This document shows positions 45,087 to 54,763 of a stretch of DNA of 58,377 nt, piece by piece. Source of the DNA: Paracoccaceae bacterium (GTDB lineage: Bacteria; Pseudomonadota; Alphaproteobacteria; Rhodobacterales; Rhodobacteraceae); the NCBI GenBank assembly GCA_021775315.1, contig JAJFIC010000059.1:1-58377 (forward strand), read 5' to 3'. Both the position numbers and the translations under genes were made by a program. Under the pieces are notes generated by a model that saw only the letters and a program-made list of their open reading frames with translations, made no database searches and was not told the DNA's origin. Numbering within the stretch: the first letter of the stretch is position 1; the number at the start of each line of letters is the position of its first letter.

Positions 45087-46661
45087 ATGGCCAAAATCGC
45101 CTATATTTTGCTTTGTCATCGCGACCCGGATGCGATCATTCAGCAGGTACAACAACTGATAGCCAAGGGTGATTTCGTTTCGGTCCACTATGATTTGCGA
45201 AGCGGTGCCCAGGAATTCAAACGTATTCAGGATGCTTTCGCGGATGAAATTCTGGTGACATTCGCGCGCCGGGTCAAATGCGGCTGGGGGGAATGGTCGC
45301 TGGTTCAGGCGACGCTGAACGCGGTCAACGCAGCCAACACCGCTTTTCCAAGGGCGACGCATTTCTATATGGTGTCGGGTGATTGCATGCCGATTAAGTC
45401 GGCTGAATACATCCATGATTTTCTGGATGGCAACGACAAAGACTTTATCGAATCCTTTGGCTATTTCGACAGCGACTGGATCAAAACAGGGATGCGCGAG
45501 GAACGGCTGATTTACCGCCATTTCTTTAACGAGCGGAACCACAAGAAACTGTTTTACGCAGCCCTTGAGGCGCAAAAACGGCTGGGCCTGAAACGGGCTA
45601 TCCCACAAGATCTGGAAATGATGATCGGGTCGCAATGGTGGTGCCTGCGACGCAAGACCGTGCAGTCGATTTTGAACTTTCTGAAGGAACGCAAAGATGT
45701 GACCCGGTTTTTCCGCCGAACATGGATACCGGACGAGTCCTTTTTCCAAACATTAGTCCGCCATTTGGTGCCACATGCCGAAATTGACCCGCGAACACTG
45801 ACGTTTCTGATGTTCTCGGATTACGGAATGCCGGTGGCGTTTTACAACGATCAATATGATATGCTGCTGTCGCAGGATTTCCTGTTCGCCCGGAAAATCT
45901 CGTCCGAGGCGCATGATCTGAAAAACCGTCTGGGCGCGCTATATGCCAGCGGCGAAACCGATTTCGCCGTGTCGAATGAGGGTCGCAGACTTTATCAATA
46001 CCTGACCCAGCAAGGCCGCCATGGGCGACGTTTTGCGCCTCGGTTCTGGGAGCGCGAAAGCACGCTGGGCCGCGAGCGTGAACTGTTGATTTTGGTGTGT
46101 AAGAAATGGCATGTAGCCAAGCGGCTGTTACACGCCATACAGCGATCAACCAACTTGCACGGGGTTGAGTTTTTGTTTGACGAAACCCATGCCGGTTTGC
46201 CGCAACTGGGCGGCATTGAAAACTCGATGGAAAAACGCACGCGCCATCGGCGGGCAATGATGCGCATGCTGTTTGACTATTATGACACCAACCGGCTGGT
46301 GATTTGTCTTGACCCCAACAACATGGATCTGTTGCAGGATTTCTATTCCGACCGCTGCACCACCAAAGTGCTGGAGGTCGAGTGCAATTATGACGATGAT
46401 TACCTAATGGGCCACGCCAAACGGGCCGGGCTGGCCGGTGAAAAGACCACGATGGATACCATGGCGCGATTGGTGCCAACGATCCGGCAGGAATTTGGTT
46501 ATGAAAGCGACGCTTTGAAAGACGCTGGTTTTCCGAATTTCTATAAGATCAACGAACAAAACAGCGATAGCGAGAACGCCATCCCGATTTCCAATTTCCT
46601 TGGATTGTCCGAAGAACTGGCCAGCAATATCGCGGCGACCAAACAACTATTTGCGGAGTGA
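45087..46661 (+). CDS. Branch-type (GT14-like) glycosyltransferase with extra C-terminal domain
   Basis: A 524-residue protein. The N-terminal half resembles core-2/I-branching beta-1,6-N-acetylglucosaminyltransferases (KIAYILLCHRDPDAI, YMVSGDCMPIKSAEYIHDF, IGSQWWCLRRKTVQSILNF, WIPDESFFQTLVRH). The C-terminal about 200 residues form a separate domain, with HLKR-type basic patches but no clear motif; similar two-part proteins are common in Roseobacters. It likely decorates a surface or secreted glycan. AGAGG precedes the ATG. Confidence 0.85.
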   Translation: MAKIAYILLCHRDPDAIIQQVQQLIAKGDFVSVHYDLRSGAQEFKRIQDAFADEILVTFARRVKCGWGEWSLVQATLNAVNAANTAFPRATHFYMVSGDCMPIKSAEYIHDFLDGNDKDFIESFGYFDSDWIKTGMREERLIYRHFFNERNHKKLFYAALEAQKRLGLKRAIPQDLEMMIGSQWWCLRRKTVQSILNFLKERKDVTRFFRRTWIPDESFFQTLVRHLVPHAEIDPRTLTFLMFSDYGMPVAFYNDQYDMLLSQDFLFARKISSEAHDLKNRLGALYASGETDFAVSNEGRRLYQYLTQQGRHGRRFAPRFWERESTLGRERELLILVCKKWHVAKRLLHAIQRSTNLHGVEFLFDETHAGLPQLGGIENSMEKRTRHRRAMMRMLFDYYDTNRLVICLDPNNMDLLQDFYSDRCTTKVLEVECNYDDDYLMGHAKRAGLAGEKTTMDTMARLVPTIRQEFGYESDALKDAGFPNFYKINEQNSDSENAIPISNFLGLSEELASNIAATKQLFAE

Positions 46662-46664
46662 GCG

Positions 46665-47054
46665 ATGGCTTACGAGTATGACGACCAAAATATTTTTTCC
46701 AAGATTTTGCGTGGCGAAATCCCGAATGCGACCGTGCTTGAGACCGAGCACACGCTGGCCTTTAACGACATTACCCCGCAAGCCCCGGATCATGTGCTGG
46801 TGATCCCGAAAGGGCCTTATGTGTGCTATGACCATTTTGCCGATGCGGCCTCGGACGCAGAAATCGTTGATTTCAGTCGCGCAGTGGGCGAGGTTTGCCG
46901 AATGCTGGATGTCAAACCCGGCGAGGGCGGGCAGGGCTATCGGATGATTGCCAATTCAGGTGAAAACGGCGTGCAAGAGGTGCAACATTTGCACATTCAC
47001 CTTCTGGCCGGTCGATGGCTGGGGCGGATGCTGCAAAAGCCGCGCACGGACTAA
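46665..47054 (+). CDS. HIT-family nucleotide hydrolase (HinT-like)
   Basis: A 129-residue histidine-triad protein with QHLHIHLLAGR (HxHxHxx) and the IFSKILRGEIPN start. It hydrolyses AMP-conjugates such as AMP-amides. GGAG precedes the ATG, 3 bases after the glycosyltransferase stop. Confidence 0.93.
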   Translation: MAYEYDDQNIFSKILRGEIPNATVLETEHTLAFNDITPQAPDHVLVIPKGPYVCYDHFADAASDAEIVDFSRAVGEVCRMLDVKPGEGGQGYRMIANSGENGVQEVQHLHIHLLAGRWLGRMLQKPRTD

Positions 47055-47078
47055 CGGGACCGCAAATGGTTTCGCGTT

Positions 47079-48026
47079 TCAGGCGGCCCCGGCGGGCTTG
47101 GACGTCAGGGATACAAACACATCTTCCAGATCGGGGTCTTCGCTGGCGATGTCCTGAATTTCGATGCCAGCATCCGCAAGTGATTTCAGGATGACAGCGA
47201 CGCTGACGCGGGCGCGGGAATAGGTTAAGGCCAGCGTTCCATCCGGGCGCAACTCAGGCGACACGGTTGATGGCAGGGCCGGGGGATTGGTCACGGGCTT
47301 AACTGGTGTGACGACCAGCGTTTTCGCATCCATTGTGGCGACAAGGTTTGCCGTGCTGTCCTGCGCCACGATCTGACCGTGGTTAATGATGGCGATCTGG
47401 TCGCACATCTGTTCGGCCTCTTCCAGATAATGCGTGGTCAGGATGATCGTTGTGCCGGATTTGTTCAGCGCGCGGATATAATCCCACAACATTTTTCTAA
47501 GCTCGATATCAACACCAGCCGTGGGTTCATCCAGCACCAGAACCTGTGGCGAATGTACCATCGCCTTGCCCAAAAGCAGACGCCTGCGCATGCCGCCTGA
47601 CATCGACCTTGCATAGGCATCAGCCTTGTCGGCCAGACCGACGGCCTCAAGAATCTCTTCCGTGCGGCGTTGGGATTTTCGCACGCCATAAAGACCCGCC
47701 TGCATATCTAGGGATTCGCGCGGCGTCAGAAAAGCATCAAGGTTCAACTCCTGCGGGACCACCCCGATGGCGGCGCGCGATTGGCGCGGGTTTATGTCCT
47801 GATCAAACCCCCAGATCCTGACCTGCCCGCCGGATTTGACCACCAGCCCGGCCATAATGTTGATCAATGTCGACTTGCCGGCACCGTTTGGCCCCAACAG
47901 GCCAAAAATTGCGCCCTTGGGAATGTTCAGGTCCACGCCTTTCAGCGCCTCTTTGGCATTGGCGCGGCGGGTTGCGGCGTAGGTTTTGCGCAAGCCGGAA
48001 ATCTGAAGTGCAAATTCGCTCATCAT
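47079..48026 (-). CDS. ABC-2-type ABC transporter ATP-binding protein
   Basis: A 315-residue ATPase: Walker [13 protein letters not shown], signature [16 protein letters not shown], Walker [16 protein letters not shown]-loop [11 protein letters not shown]. The class (NodI/CcmA-like) exports drugs, polysaccharides or lipids with an ABC-2 permease. No permease is adjacent here. Start 48026 or 48023. Confidence 0.92.
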   Translation of the reverse strand: MMSEFALQISGLRKTYAATRRANAKEALKGVDLNIPKGAIFGLLGPNGAGKSTLINIMAGLVVKSGGQVRIWGFDQDINPRQSRAAIGVVPQELNLDAFLTPRESLDMQAGLYGVRKSQRRTEEILEAVGLADKADAYARSMSGGMRRRLLLGKAMVHSPQVLVLDEPTAGVDIELRKMLWDYIRALNKSGTTIILTTHYLEEAEQMCDQIAIINHGQIVAQDSTANLVATMDAKTLVVTPVKPVTNPPALPSTVSPELRPDGTLALTYSRARVSVAVILKSLADAGIEIQDIASEDPDLEDVFVSLTSKPAGAA

Positions 48027-48142
48027 TCCCTCGATTGGGGCCTCGTTTGCGTGCGGCCCCTCTTGCCCGCGCGCCTGTGTTCGCTATCATGGCGGCGAAC
48101 ATGGGGTCAATTCACCCAAAGGACAATCACCGGAGCAACCAG

Positions 48143-48319
48143 ATGACAATCGACGCGCCTGAAACTGAAATTGTGCAAACCTCACGGGTCGCTTGTGACG
48201 GCGGTCAGGGCGGCCATCCGCGTGTGTGGCTGCAAATTCCCGCGCAGCCGGGTTGGGTCGAATGCCCCTATTGCGACAAGCGCTATGTGCTGGCCGAAGG
48301 GGCTGCGAGCGGGCATTGA
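48143..48319 (+). CDS. Zinc-finger CHCC-type small protein, 58 aa
   Basis: A 58-residue protein with the zf-CHCC pattern seen in the NDUFS6 subunit of complex [18 protein letters not shown] and [12 protein letters not shown]. Bacterial relatives are linked to respiratory complex assembly, but that is not shown here. GGAG precedes the ATG. Confidence 0.85.
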   Translation: MTIDAPETEIVQTSRVACDGGQGGHPRVWLQIPAQPGWVECPYCDKRYVLAEGAASGH

Positions 48320-49011
48320 ACCGGCGCAGTTTCCTGCGGCGCGCGCTTGGATATTTACGTTGGATTGTGCTGGTTGGCACATTTTTGTTTGCCGCCAGCG
48401 TCCTTGGCGCAATTGTACCGGGGCGCGTGTCAAAGCTTGCCGAGGCGCCTGCCAATATTGAAATTGGACTGATCGCGGGACCGATCCATTACGATTTGTT
48501 GTTGCCGCTGACCGCCGACGTGCGGGCGCGGTTTGCCTTTGCGCGCGACGCCGGTGTGCTGGTGGATCAACCGGGCGACGGCTGGCTGCTGGTTGGCTGG
48601 GGCGCGCGCGAATTCTATCGCACTGTCGGCACCTATTCTGATGTAAGCTTTTTGGCGTTGGGCAAAGCGATCACCGGCGACCGTTCGGTCCTGCGGCTGG
48701 GGGCATTGCCGGGTTTTGAACTGGACACGGTCGGGGCGGAACGCATTTTGATTTCCAGCGCCGGGTTTGACGCCATGCTCGCGCATATTCAGGACGAGAT
48801 GGTGCGTGACCCATCCGGCCGCCCGGTTCTTTCCATGGCGCCGGGGTTTTCGGCGGCTGATGCCTTTTTCGAGGCAAAGGGGCATTTCAATTTCTTTCAT
48901 CCGTGCAATATGTGGATATCCGAAACGCTTCGCGCCGGCGGGCAACAAATGGGGGCCTGGACGCCGACCACCCTATCGGTGCGAATTTCGTTATGGTGGT
49001 TTTCCGCGTAA
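48316..49011 (+). CDS. DUF2459 family membrane-anchored protein
   Basis: A 231-residue protein with one N-terminal membrane helix ([19 protein letters not shown]) and a DUF2459 body ([53 protein letters not shown]). Function unknown. TTG 48316 overlaps the zinc-finger stop as TTGA. Confidence 0.82.
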   Translation: MNRRSFLRRALGYLRWIVLVGTFLFAASVLGAIVPGRVSKLAEAPANIEIGLIAGPIHYDLLLPLTADVRARFAFARDAGVLVDQPGDGWLLVGWGAREFYRTVGTYSDVSFLALGKAITGDRSVLRLGALPGFELDTVGAERILISSAGFDAMLAHIQDEMVRDPSGRPVLSMAPGFSAADAFFEAKGHFNFFHPCNMWISETLRAGGQQMGAWTPTTLSVRISLWWFSA

Positions 49012-49056
49012 GTGCGGCATGCTAGAAGGCAGCTTGATATATGCAGAGGATATCCA

Positions 49057-51870
49057 ATGGCGTTCGGTAAAGGCCACCACTTACATCTGATCGACGGATC
49101 GGGGTTCATTTTCCGGGCCTATCACGCCCTGCCACCTCTGACGCGCAGGTCAGATGGATTGCCCATCGGGGCGGTCGCGGGGTTTTGCAACATGCTTTAT
49201 AAGTTTGTTGAGGATCAGAAAGGCGCGGATGCACCGACCCATGTGGCCGTGATTTTCGATGCTAAAGGCAAAACGTTTCGCAGCGATATTTACGACCTTT
49301 ACAAAGCAAACCGCCCCCCCGCGCCCGAGGATCTGGTGCCGCAATTTCCGCTGACACGGGATGCGACCCGCGCCTTCAATCTTGCGTGTATTGAACTGAC
49401 AGGCTTTGAAGCCGACGACATTATCGCAACCCTGGCCTGTCAGGGCCGCGAAGCCGGTGGGCGAGTTACGATCATCAGTTCAGACAAGGACATGATGCAG
49501 CTTGTCGGCGGCGGTGTCGAAATGCTGGACGCGATGAAAAACCGCCGCATTGGCATTGATGAGGTTGAGGAAAAATTCGGCGTTGGCCCTGAACGTGTGA
49601 TTGATGTGCAATCACTGGCGGGCGACAGCGTTGACAATGTGCCCGGCGCGCCCGGGATCGGGATCAAAACGGCGGCGTTGCTTATTCAGGAATACGGCGA
49701 TCTGGATACGCTGCTGGCGCGTGCGAGCGAGATCAAACAGCCAAAACGGCGGGAAACCCTGATCAATTTTGCCGATCAGATCAGGACCAGCCGTCAATTG
49801 GTGACGCTGAAAACCGATATGGATCTGGACCTGTCGCTGGATGATCTTGAAGTCAAAGATCCGGTGCCGGATGAAATTCTGGGCTTTTTGGCGGAAATGG
49901 AATTCCGGACGCTGTCAACACGGGTTGCGTCAAAACTCGGTGTTGATCCCCCGACCATCAAAGAAACCGCTTCCGCCGGGGCATCGAGCCCCTCTGAAAG
50001 CGGTGCGGCGGTGCCCGCACAAGTGCCGTTTGACGCAGACAAATACGAATGCGTTCGGGACGTTGCGGCGTTACAGGTTTGGCTTGACCGGATATACGAA
50101 CGCGGTTTCGTGGCGGTGGACACGGAAACCACCGGGCTTGATGAAATGCGCGCCGATCTGGTGGGAATTTGCCTGAGTGTTGAGGCAGGTGAGGCTTGCT
50201 ACATCCCCCTGATCCATAAAGACGGCGAAGGTGATTTGTTCGGCGGCTCGGCCCTTGTGGAGGGTCAGATCGGGCTGGAGCAGGCGCTGGATATGTTGCG
50301 CCCGTTGCTTGAGGACCCGGCGGTTCTGAAGATCGGTCAGAACATGAAATACGACGCCAAGATTTTCGCCCGCAACGGTGTTACAGTCGCGCCGATTGAT
50401 GATACAATGTTGCTGTCTTACGCCCTGCATGGGGGCCTGCACGGTCACGGCATGGATTTCTTGTCGGACCGGTATCTGGATCACAAACCTATCCCGATCA
50501 AATCGCTGCTTGGCACCGGAAAATCGGCCATCACCTTTGACAAAGTGCCGATTGATGAGGCGGTAAAATATGCCGCTGAAGATGCGGACATCACTTTGCG
50601 TCTTTGGAAGCAATTCAAACCCCTGCTGCACCGCGAAAAAGTGACGACGGTTTATGAGACGTTGGAGCGTCCACTGGTGCCGGTCCTTGCAGAAATGGAA
50701 ATGCATGGCATCAAGGTTGACCGTGACCATCTAAGCCGTATGTCTAACAATTTCGCCCAGAAAATGGCCGGGCTTGAGGCGGAAATTCATACCCTTGCCG
50801 GTGGCAGCTTTAACGTCGCCTCGCCCAAGCAGCTGGGTGAAATCCTGTTTGACCAGATGGCGTTGCCGGGTGGTAAAAAGGGCAAAACCGGGGCCTATGG
50901 CACTGGCGCGGATGTACTGGCGGATTTGGCGGCGGAAGGCCATGAACTGCCCGCCTGCGTGCTGGACTGGCGGCAAATGGCCAAGCTGAAATCGACCTAT
51001 ACGGACGCTTTGCAGGAACATATCCACCCTGAAACCGGACGGGTTCATACCTCTTACGTTATATCCGGGGCCTCCACTGGTCGGCTAGCGAGCACGGACC
51101 CGAACCTGCAAAACATCCCGGTCAGAACCGAAGAAGGGCGGCGTATCCGCGAAGCTTTTGTGGCCGAGCCCGGCAACGTGTTGCTTTCGCTGGACTACAG
51201 CCAGATCGAGTTGCGAATTCTGGCCCATATCGCGAAAATTCCGGCGCTTAAGCAGGCGTTTGACGATGGGCAGGATATTCACGCGATGACCGCCAGTCAG
51301 ATGTTTGACGTGCCGCTGGATGAAATGACGCCCGATATCCGCCGCAAGGCCAAAGCGATCAATTTCGGGGTGATATATGGCATTTCGGGCTTTGGTCTGG
51401 CGCGCAATCTGCGCATCCCACGGGCCGAGGCGCAGGCGTTTATCGACACGTATTTTGAACGTTTCCCCGGCATTCGCACCTATATGGACGCAACCGTGGC
51501 CTTTGCTAAAGAGCATGGCTATGTGCAAACCCTGTTTGGCCGAAAGATTCACACGCCGGAAATCAACGCGCGTGGCCCGCATGCCGGGTTTTCAAAACGC
51601 GCGGCGATCAATGCGCCTATTCAGGGAACCGCCGCCGATGTGATCCGCCGGGCGATGATCCGGATGCCGGATGCGATCAGGCATTTACCGGCCCGGATGC
51701 TATTGCAGGTGCATGATGAGTTGCTGTTTGAAGTGCCCGAAGCCTCGGTCGCTGAAACCATCGATATTGTGCGCAGCGTGATGGAAGGTGCCAGTATGCC
51801 TGCGGTCAAGCTTGACGTACCGATGGTGGTCGAGGCCGGGCAGGGGGCGAACTGGGCCGAGGCACATTGA
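49057..51870 (+). CDS. polA: DNA polymerase I
   Basis: A 937-residue three-domain enzyme for Okazaki-fragment maturation and repair. The 5'-3' exonuclease opens HHLHLIDGSGFIFRAYHALP. The 3'-5' exonuclease has VAVDTETTGLDEM. The polymerase shows ASTGRLASTDPNLQNIP, LDYSQIELRILAHI, RRKAKAINFGVIYGISGFG and LQVHDELLFEV. AGAGG precedes ATG 49057. Confidence 0.97.
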   Translation: MAFGKGHHLHLIDGSGFIFRAYHALPPLTRRSDGLPIGAVAGFCNMLYKFVEDQKGADAPTHVAVIFDAKGKTFRSDIYDLYKANRPPAPEDLVPQFPLTRDATRAFNLACIELTGFEADDIIATLACQGREAGGRVTIISSDKDMMQLVGGGVEMLDAMKNRRIGIDEVEEKFGVGPERVIDVQSLAGDSVDNVPGAPGIGIKTAALLIQEYGDLDTLLARASEIKQPKRRETLINFADQIRTSRQLVTLKTDMDLDLSLDDLEVKDPVPDEILGFLAEMEFRTLSTRVASKLGVDPPTIKETASAGASSPSESGAAVPAQVPFDADKYECVRDVAALQVWLDRIYERGFVAVDTETTGLDEMRADLVGICLSVEAGEACYIPLIHKDGEGDLFGGSALVEGQIGLEQALDMLRPLLEDPAVLKIGQNMKYDAKIFARNGVTVAPIDDTMLLSYALHGGLHGHGMDFLSDRYLDHKPIPIKSLLGTGKSAITFDKVPIDEAVKYAAEDADITLRLWKQFKPLLHREKVTTVYETLERPLVPVLAEMEMHGIKVDRDHLSRMSNNFAQKMAGLEAEIHTLAGGSFNVASPKQLGEILFDQMALPGGKKGKTGAYGTGADVLADLAAEGHELPACVLDWRQMAKLKSTYTDALQEHIHPETGRVHTSYVISGASTGRLASTDPNLQNIPVRTEEGRRIREAFVAEPGNVLLSLDYSQIELRILAHIAKIPALKQAFDDGQDIHAMTASQMFDVPLDEMTPDIRRKAKAINFGVIYGISGFGLARNLRIPRAEAQAFIDTYFERFPGIRTYMDATVAFAKEHGYVQTLFGRKIHTPEINARGPHAGFSKRAAINAPIQGTAADVIRRAMIRMPDAIRHLPARMLLQVHDELLFEVPEASVAETIDIVRSVMEGASMPAVKLDVPMVVEAGQGANWAEAH

Positions 51871-52919
51871 TGCCCGTTCCCGGTAAAATCAACGGCCCTG
51901 CCGCGTGGCTTGGCCCTGAAATCGCCGCCCGGCAAGGTGAATGGACCACAACGCTAAACGCCGCAGCGATTGCGGAACTGCGTCAGGCTGCGGCGGGCTT
52001 TCTCGCCACAGGCAAGAATATCGCCGAAATTGCCGCCGCTGATTTCGTTTTACCAACCCTTGCAAGCTGGGTGCAGGATATGCGCGCCGATCTGATTGCC
52101 GGTCGGGGCTTTGCATTGGTCAAAGGATTGCCAGTTGACCAAATGGACCGGGTTGAGGCCGCGACGATATTCTGTGGGCTTGGTGCACATTTGGGAAATG
52201 CGCGCAGCCAGAATGCCAAAGGGCATGTTCTGGGTCATGTCTGTGATATGGGGGCGGACCCCGGTGACCCCAACACCCGGATTTATCAAACCCATGCCCG
52301 CCAAAGTTTTCACACAGACAGCAGCGATGTTGTTGGCTTGTTGTGTCTAAACACGGCGCAAACGGGGGGCGACTCATTACTGGTGTCAGCAGAAACCCTG
52401 TTTAACCGGATGCGCCAGATGCGCCCTGATTTGCTGGCCATTCTGATGCAGCCGATCGCCACGGATAGACGAGGCGAGGTGCCGCAGGGCGCTGATCCGT
52501 GGTTCGAAATCCCGGTTTTAAGCTGGCATGCTAACCGCCTAAGCGTGATGTATCAGCGCCAATATATCGACAGCGCACAGCGGTTTTCAGGTGCGCCGCG
52601 TCTGACACCGCAGCATGTTGAGGCGCTTGATCTGTTTGACAGTTTGGCCAACGACCCGGAACTGAATTTCTCCATGCGACTGTCGCGTGGCGACATTCAA
52701 TTCGTTTACAATCACGCGCTATTACATGACCGCACCGGTTTTACCGATCACAGCGAACCGGCGCTTAAAAGGCATTTGTTGCGTTTGTGGTTGTGCATTC
52801 CCGGTGATCGTGAATTGCCGCCCGCATTTGCCCAACGCTATGGCGACATCACGCCGGGGGATCGGGGGGGTATTCTTGTGCCGGGAACCCGGCTGAATGC
52901 CCCACTTGAACCCGGCTGA
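51870..52919 (+). CDS. TauD/TfdA-like Fe(II)/2-oxoglutarate oxygenase
   Basis: A 349-residue member of the TauD/clavaminate-synthase superfamily. The metal triad begins FHTDSSD (H-x-D), with the distal His in YNHALLHDR and the 2-oxoglutarate Arg in LKRHLLRLWLCIP. Substrate unknown. ATG 51870 overlaps the polA stop by one base. Its 3' end runs into a 20-base tandem repeat that supplies the stop codon. Confidence 0.85.
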   Translation: MPVPGKINGPAAWLGPEIAARQGEWTTTLNAAAIAELRQAAAGFLATGKNIAEIAAADFVLPTLASWVQDMRADLIAGRGFALVKGLPVDQMDRVEAATIFCGLGAHLGNARSQNAKGHVLGHVCDMGADPGDPNTRIYQTHARQSFHTDSSDVVGLLCLNTAQTGGDSLLVSAETLFNRMRQMRPDLLAILMQPIATDRRGEVPQGADPWFEIPVLSWHANRLSVMYQRQYIDSAQRFSGAPRLTPQHVEALDLFDSLANDPELNFSMRLSRGDIQFVYNHALLHDRTGFTDHSEPALKRHLLRLWLCIPGDRELPPAFAQRYGDITPGDRGGILVPGTRLNAPLEPG

Positions 52920-52960
52920 GCCCATTTGAATCCGGCTGAGCCCATTTGAATCCGGCTGAA
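52901..52960. repeat. Three tandem 20-base repeats at the oxygenase stop
   Basis: Copies at 52901-52920, 52921-52940 and 52941-52960 (unit CCCAYTTGAAYCCGGCTGAR) differ at only a few bases. The first encodes the last codons and stop. A degenerate fourth unit may precede. Twenty is not a multiple of three, so copy-number change shifts the C-terminus. Confidence 0.75.
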
Positions 52961-53083
52961 TACGACCCGTGCGTCGCAAACAGGTGATCTGTTCCCGACC
53001 GTTTTGTCGTGTTCAGGGGCGAACCCATCTGCGAAACCTGCTTGCCTGCACCGGTTCCAACGCGGTTTTTCAGGGGATTCCCG

Positions 53084-54007
53084 GTGGCTTTTCGACAAGA
53101 CAAAATCGGCGACTTTAGCGGTGCGGCCACGACAAATGTCACGGCCAATATGGTCTGCATGTTGTCCATGCTGACATGGGCAGCCGGGTTTCCGGCGGCT
53201 GAAATGTTGCTTGATACCTGGAACCCGCTGGCGCTGATTGCGGCAAGGTTTGCGATTGCCGTGACGTTTTTGGTGCCGGTTTGGGCCATGATTGAAGGGC
53301 CCGAGGCCGTTTTGCGGGCGCGTTGGGGTCGGGCGTCAATCGTGGGGGGCATTGGGTTTGGTGCCGGGGCTTACCTGATACTGTTAGGGCAATCCATATC
53401 TGACCCTGTGACCGTAACGATTGTTGCAGCCTCGATGCCAGCGGTGGCCGCCGGGTTAGAAGTGTTGTTTGACGGCCGGAAATTGCGCTTGCCTTTTGTT
53501 CTGGGGATAGCGCTTGCGATTGTCGGCGGGTTGATCGCAACCGGCGCCAATATTCGCGAAGGCTCGACCGGGTTGGGGGCGCTGCTGGCCTTGGTTTCGG
53601 TCGTTCTGTTTGGCTGGGGATCCCGCGCGGCGGTCAAGGATTTTCCGGAACTGACAGTTCTTGGCCAAACCACCGCGACACTGGCAGGCGGCATGGTATT
53701 TACCGGTGTTACCTTTGGCATCGTGTGGATGTTGGGACTGAGTTCAGGCATCAGCGCCCCGGTCGATAACACCCAACTGGGATATCTTATTCTGTATGCG
53801 CTTGGCTCGATGGCATTGTCGCAATTGTTGTGGATCATGGGGATCGGGCGGCTTGGCATCGCTTTGGCAGCCGTGCATATCAACGCGGCGCCGTTTTACG
53901 TTATGCTGCTGGTTGTAGCGATGGGCGGGTTATGGAACTGGTGGCAAGCGTTTGGCGCGGCTTTGGTTGGATTGGGCGTTGTGGTGTCACAGCGACGGCG
54001 GATTTAA
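53084..54007 (+). CDS. EamA/DMT-family transporter
   Basis: A 307-residue ten-helix transporter (MLSMLTWAAGFPAAEMLLD; YLILYALGSMALSQLLWIMG). GTG 53084 has AGGGG nearby; the earlier ATG 53009 adds a hydrophilic stretch and is less likely. It overlaps the convergent hyi gene by 21 bases. Confidence 0.85.
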   Translation: MAFRQDKIGDFSGAATTNVTANMVCMLSMLTWAAGFPAAEMLLDTWNPLALIAARFAIAVTFLVPVWAMIEGPEAVLRARWGRASIVGGIGFGAGAYLILLGQSISDPVTVTIVAASMPAVAAGLEVLFDGRKLRLPFVLGIALAIVGGLIATGANIREGSTGLGALLALVSVVLFGWGSRAAVKDFPELTVLGQTTATLAGGMVFTGVTFGIVWMLGLSSGISAPVDNTQLGYLILYALGSMALSQLLWIMGIGRLGIALAAVHINAAPFYVMLLVVAMGGLWNWWQAFGAALVGLGVVVSQRRRI

Positions 54008-54760
54008 GAGCTGCATCCAGCCAAGCCCTTCGCCAGTTGTCGACCCGGCAGGATTGTATTCGGCACTGACATATCCCTCATAGCCGTCTGAGCGTACAGA
54101 TTGAAACAAGGCCACATAGTCAATTTCAGATGGCAACGGTTCGTGACGACCGGGCGTTCCGGCAATCTGGATGTGACGCACAAGATGCTTGTGAACCTGC
54201 CATAGGCCGGGCACATCGCCTGTCATCCGCTGGGCGTGATAGGCGTCAAATTGCAGACCTAGATTTGGGGCGTTTACGGAGGCAATCACTTGCGCTGCAA
54301 GATCAAAATCCGCCAGAAAATACCCCGGCATGTCATAGGGGTTCAGCGGCTCAATCAGCAGGTTTTGATCTGGCGCCTCAGCCGTCGCCCAGATCAAATT
54401 CTCGATCAGCGTTTGCTGTGCCGCTGGGCCGATGGCATTGCCCGACATCACGTGGATGTGGCGTGGGTGCAAAACGCGGGCGTAATCAAGCGCCTGCTTT
54501 AATCCTGTGGCAAAAACCTTTTCAGCGCCGGGAATAGCGCCGTGGCCACGTTCGCCGTTGTCAAAATCCCCGGCGGGGGTGTTGATTAAGGCCAACGGTA
54601 AGGCGCAGTCATCAAGCGCGCGTTTGATCTCGATAGGGTCAAACCCGTAAGGAAAAAGGATCTCGACCGCCTGAAACCCAGCCGAGCGCGCCGCCTGAAA
54701 CCGGTCAAGAAAGGGCAGTTCCGTAAACAAAAGGGTCAGGTTGGCAGCAAGTTGCAGCAA
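53987..54760 (-). CDS. hyi: Hydroxypyruvate isomerase (Hyi-like)
   Basis: A 257-residue TIM-barrel isomerase of the AP-endonuclease-2 superfamily. Metal ligands appear in LLIEPLNPYDMPGYFL, LQFDAYHAQRM, IQIAGTPGRHEPLP and SAEYNP. It interconverts hydroxypyruvate and tartronate semialdehyde in glyoxylate metabolism. TTG 54760 lies 3 bases after the SDR stop. Confidence 0.85.
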   Translation of the reverse strand: MLQLAANLTLLFTELPFLDRFQAARSAGFQAVEILFPYGFDPIEIKRALDDCALPLALINTPAGDFDNGERGHGAIPGAEKVFATGLKQALDYARVLHPRHIHVMSGNAIGPAAQQTLIENLIWATAEAPDQNLLIEPLNPYDMPGYFLADFDLAAQVIASVNAPNLGLQFDAYHAQRMTGDVPGLWQVHKHLVRHIQIAGTPGRHEPLPSEIDYVALFQSVRSDGYEGYVSAEYNPAGSTTGEGLGWMQLLNPPSL

Positions 54761-54763
54761 AAA

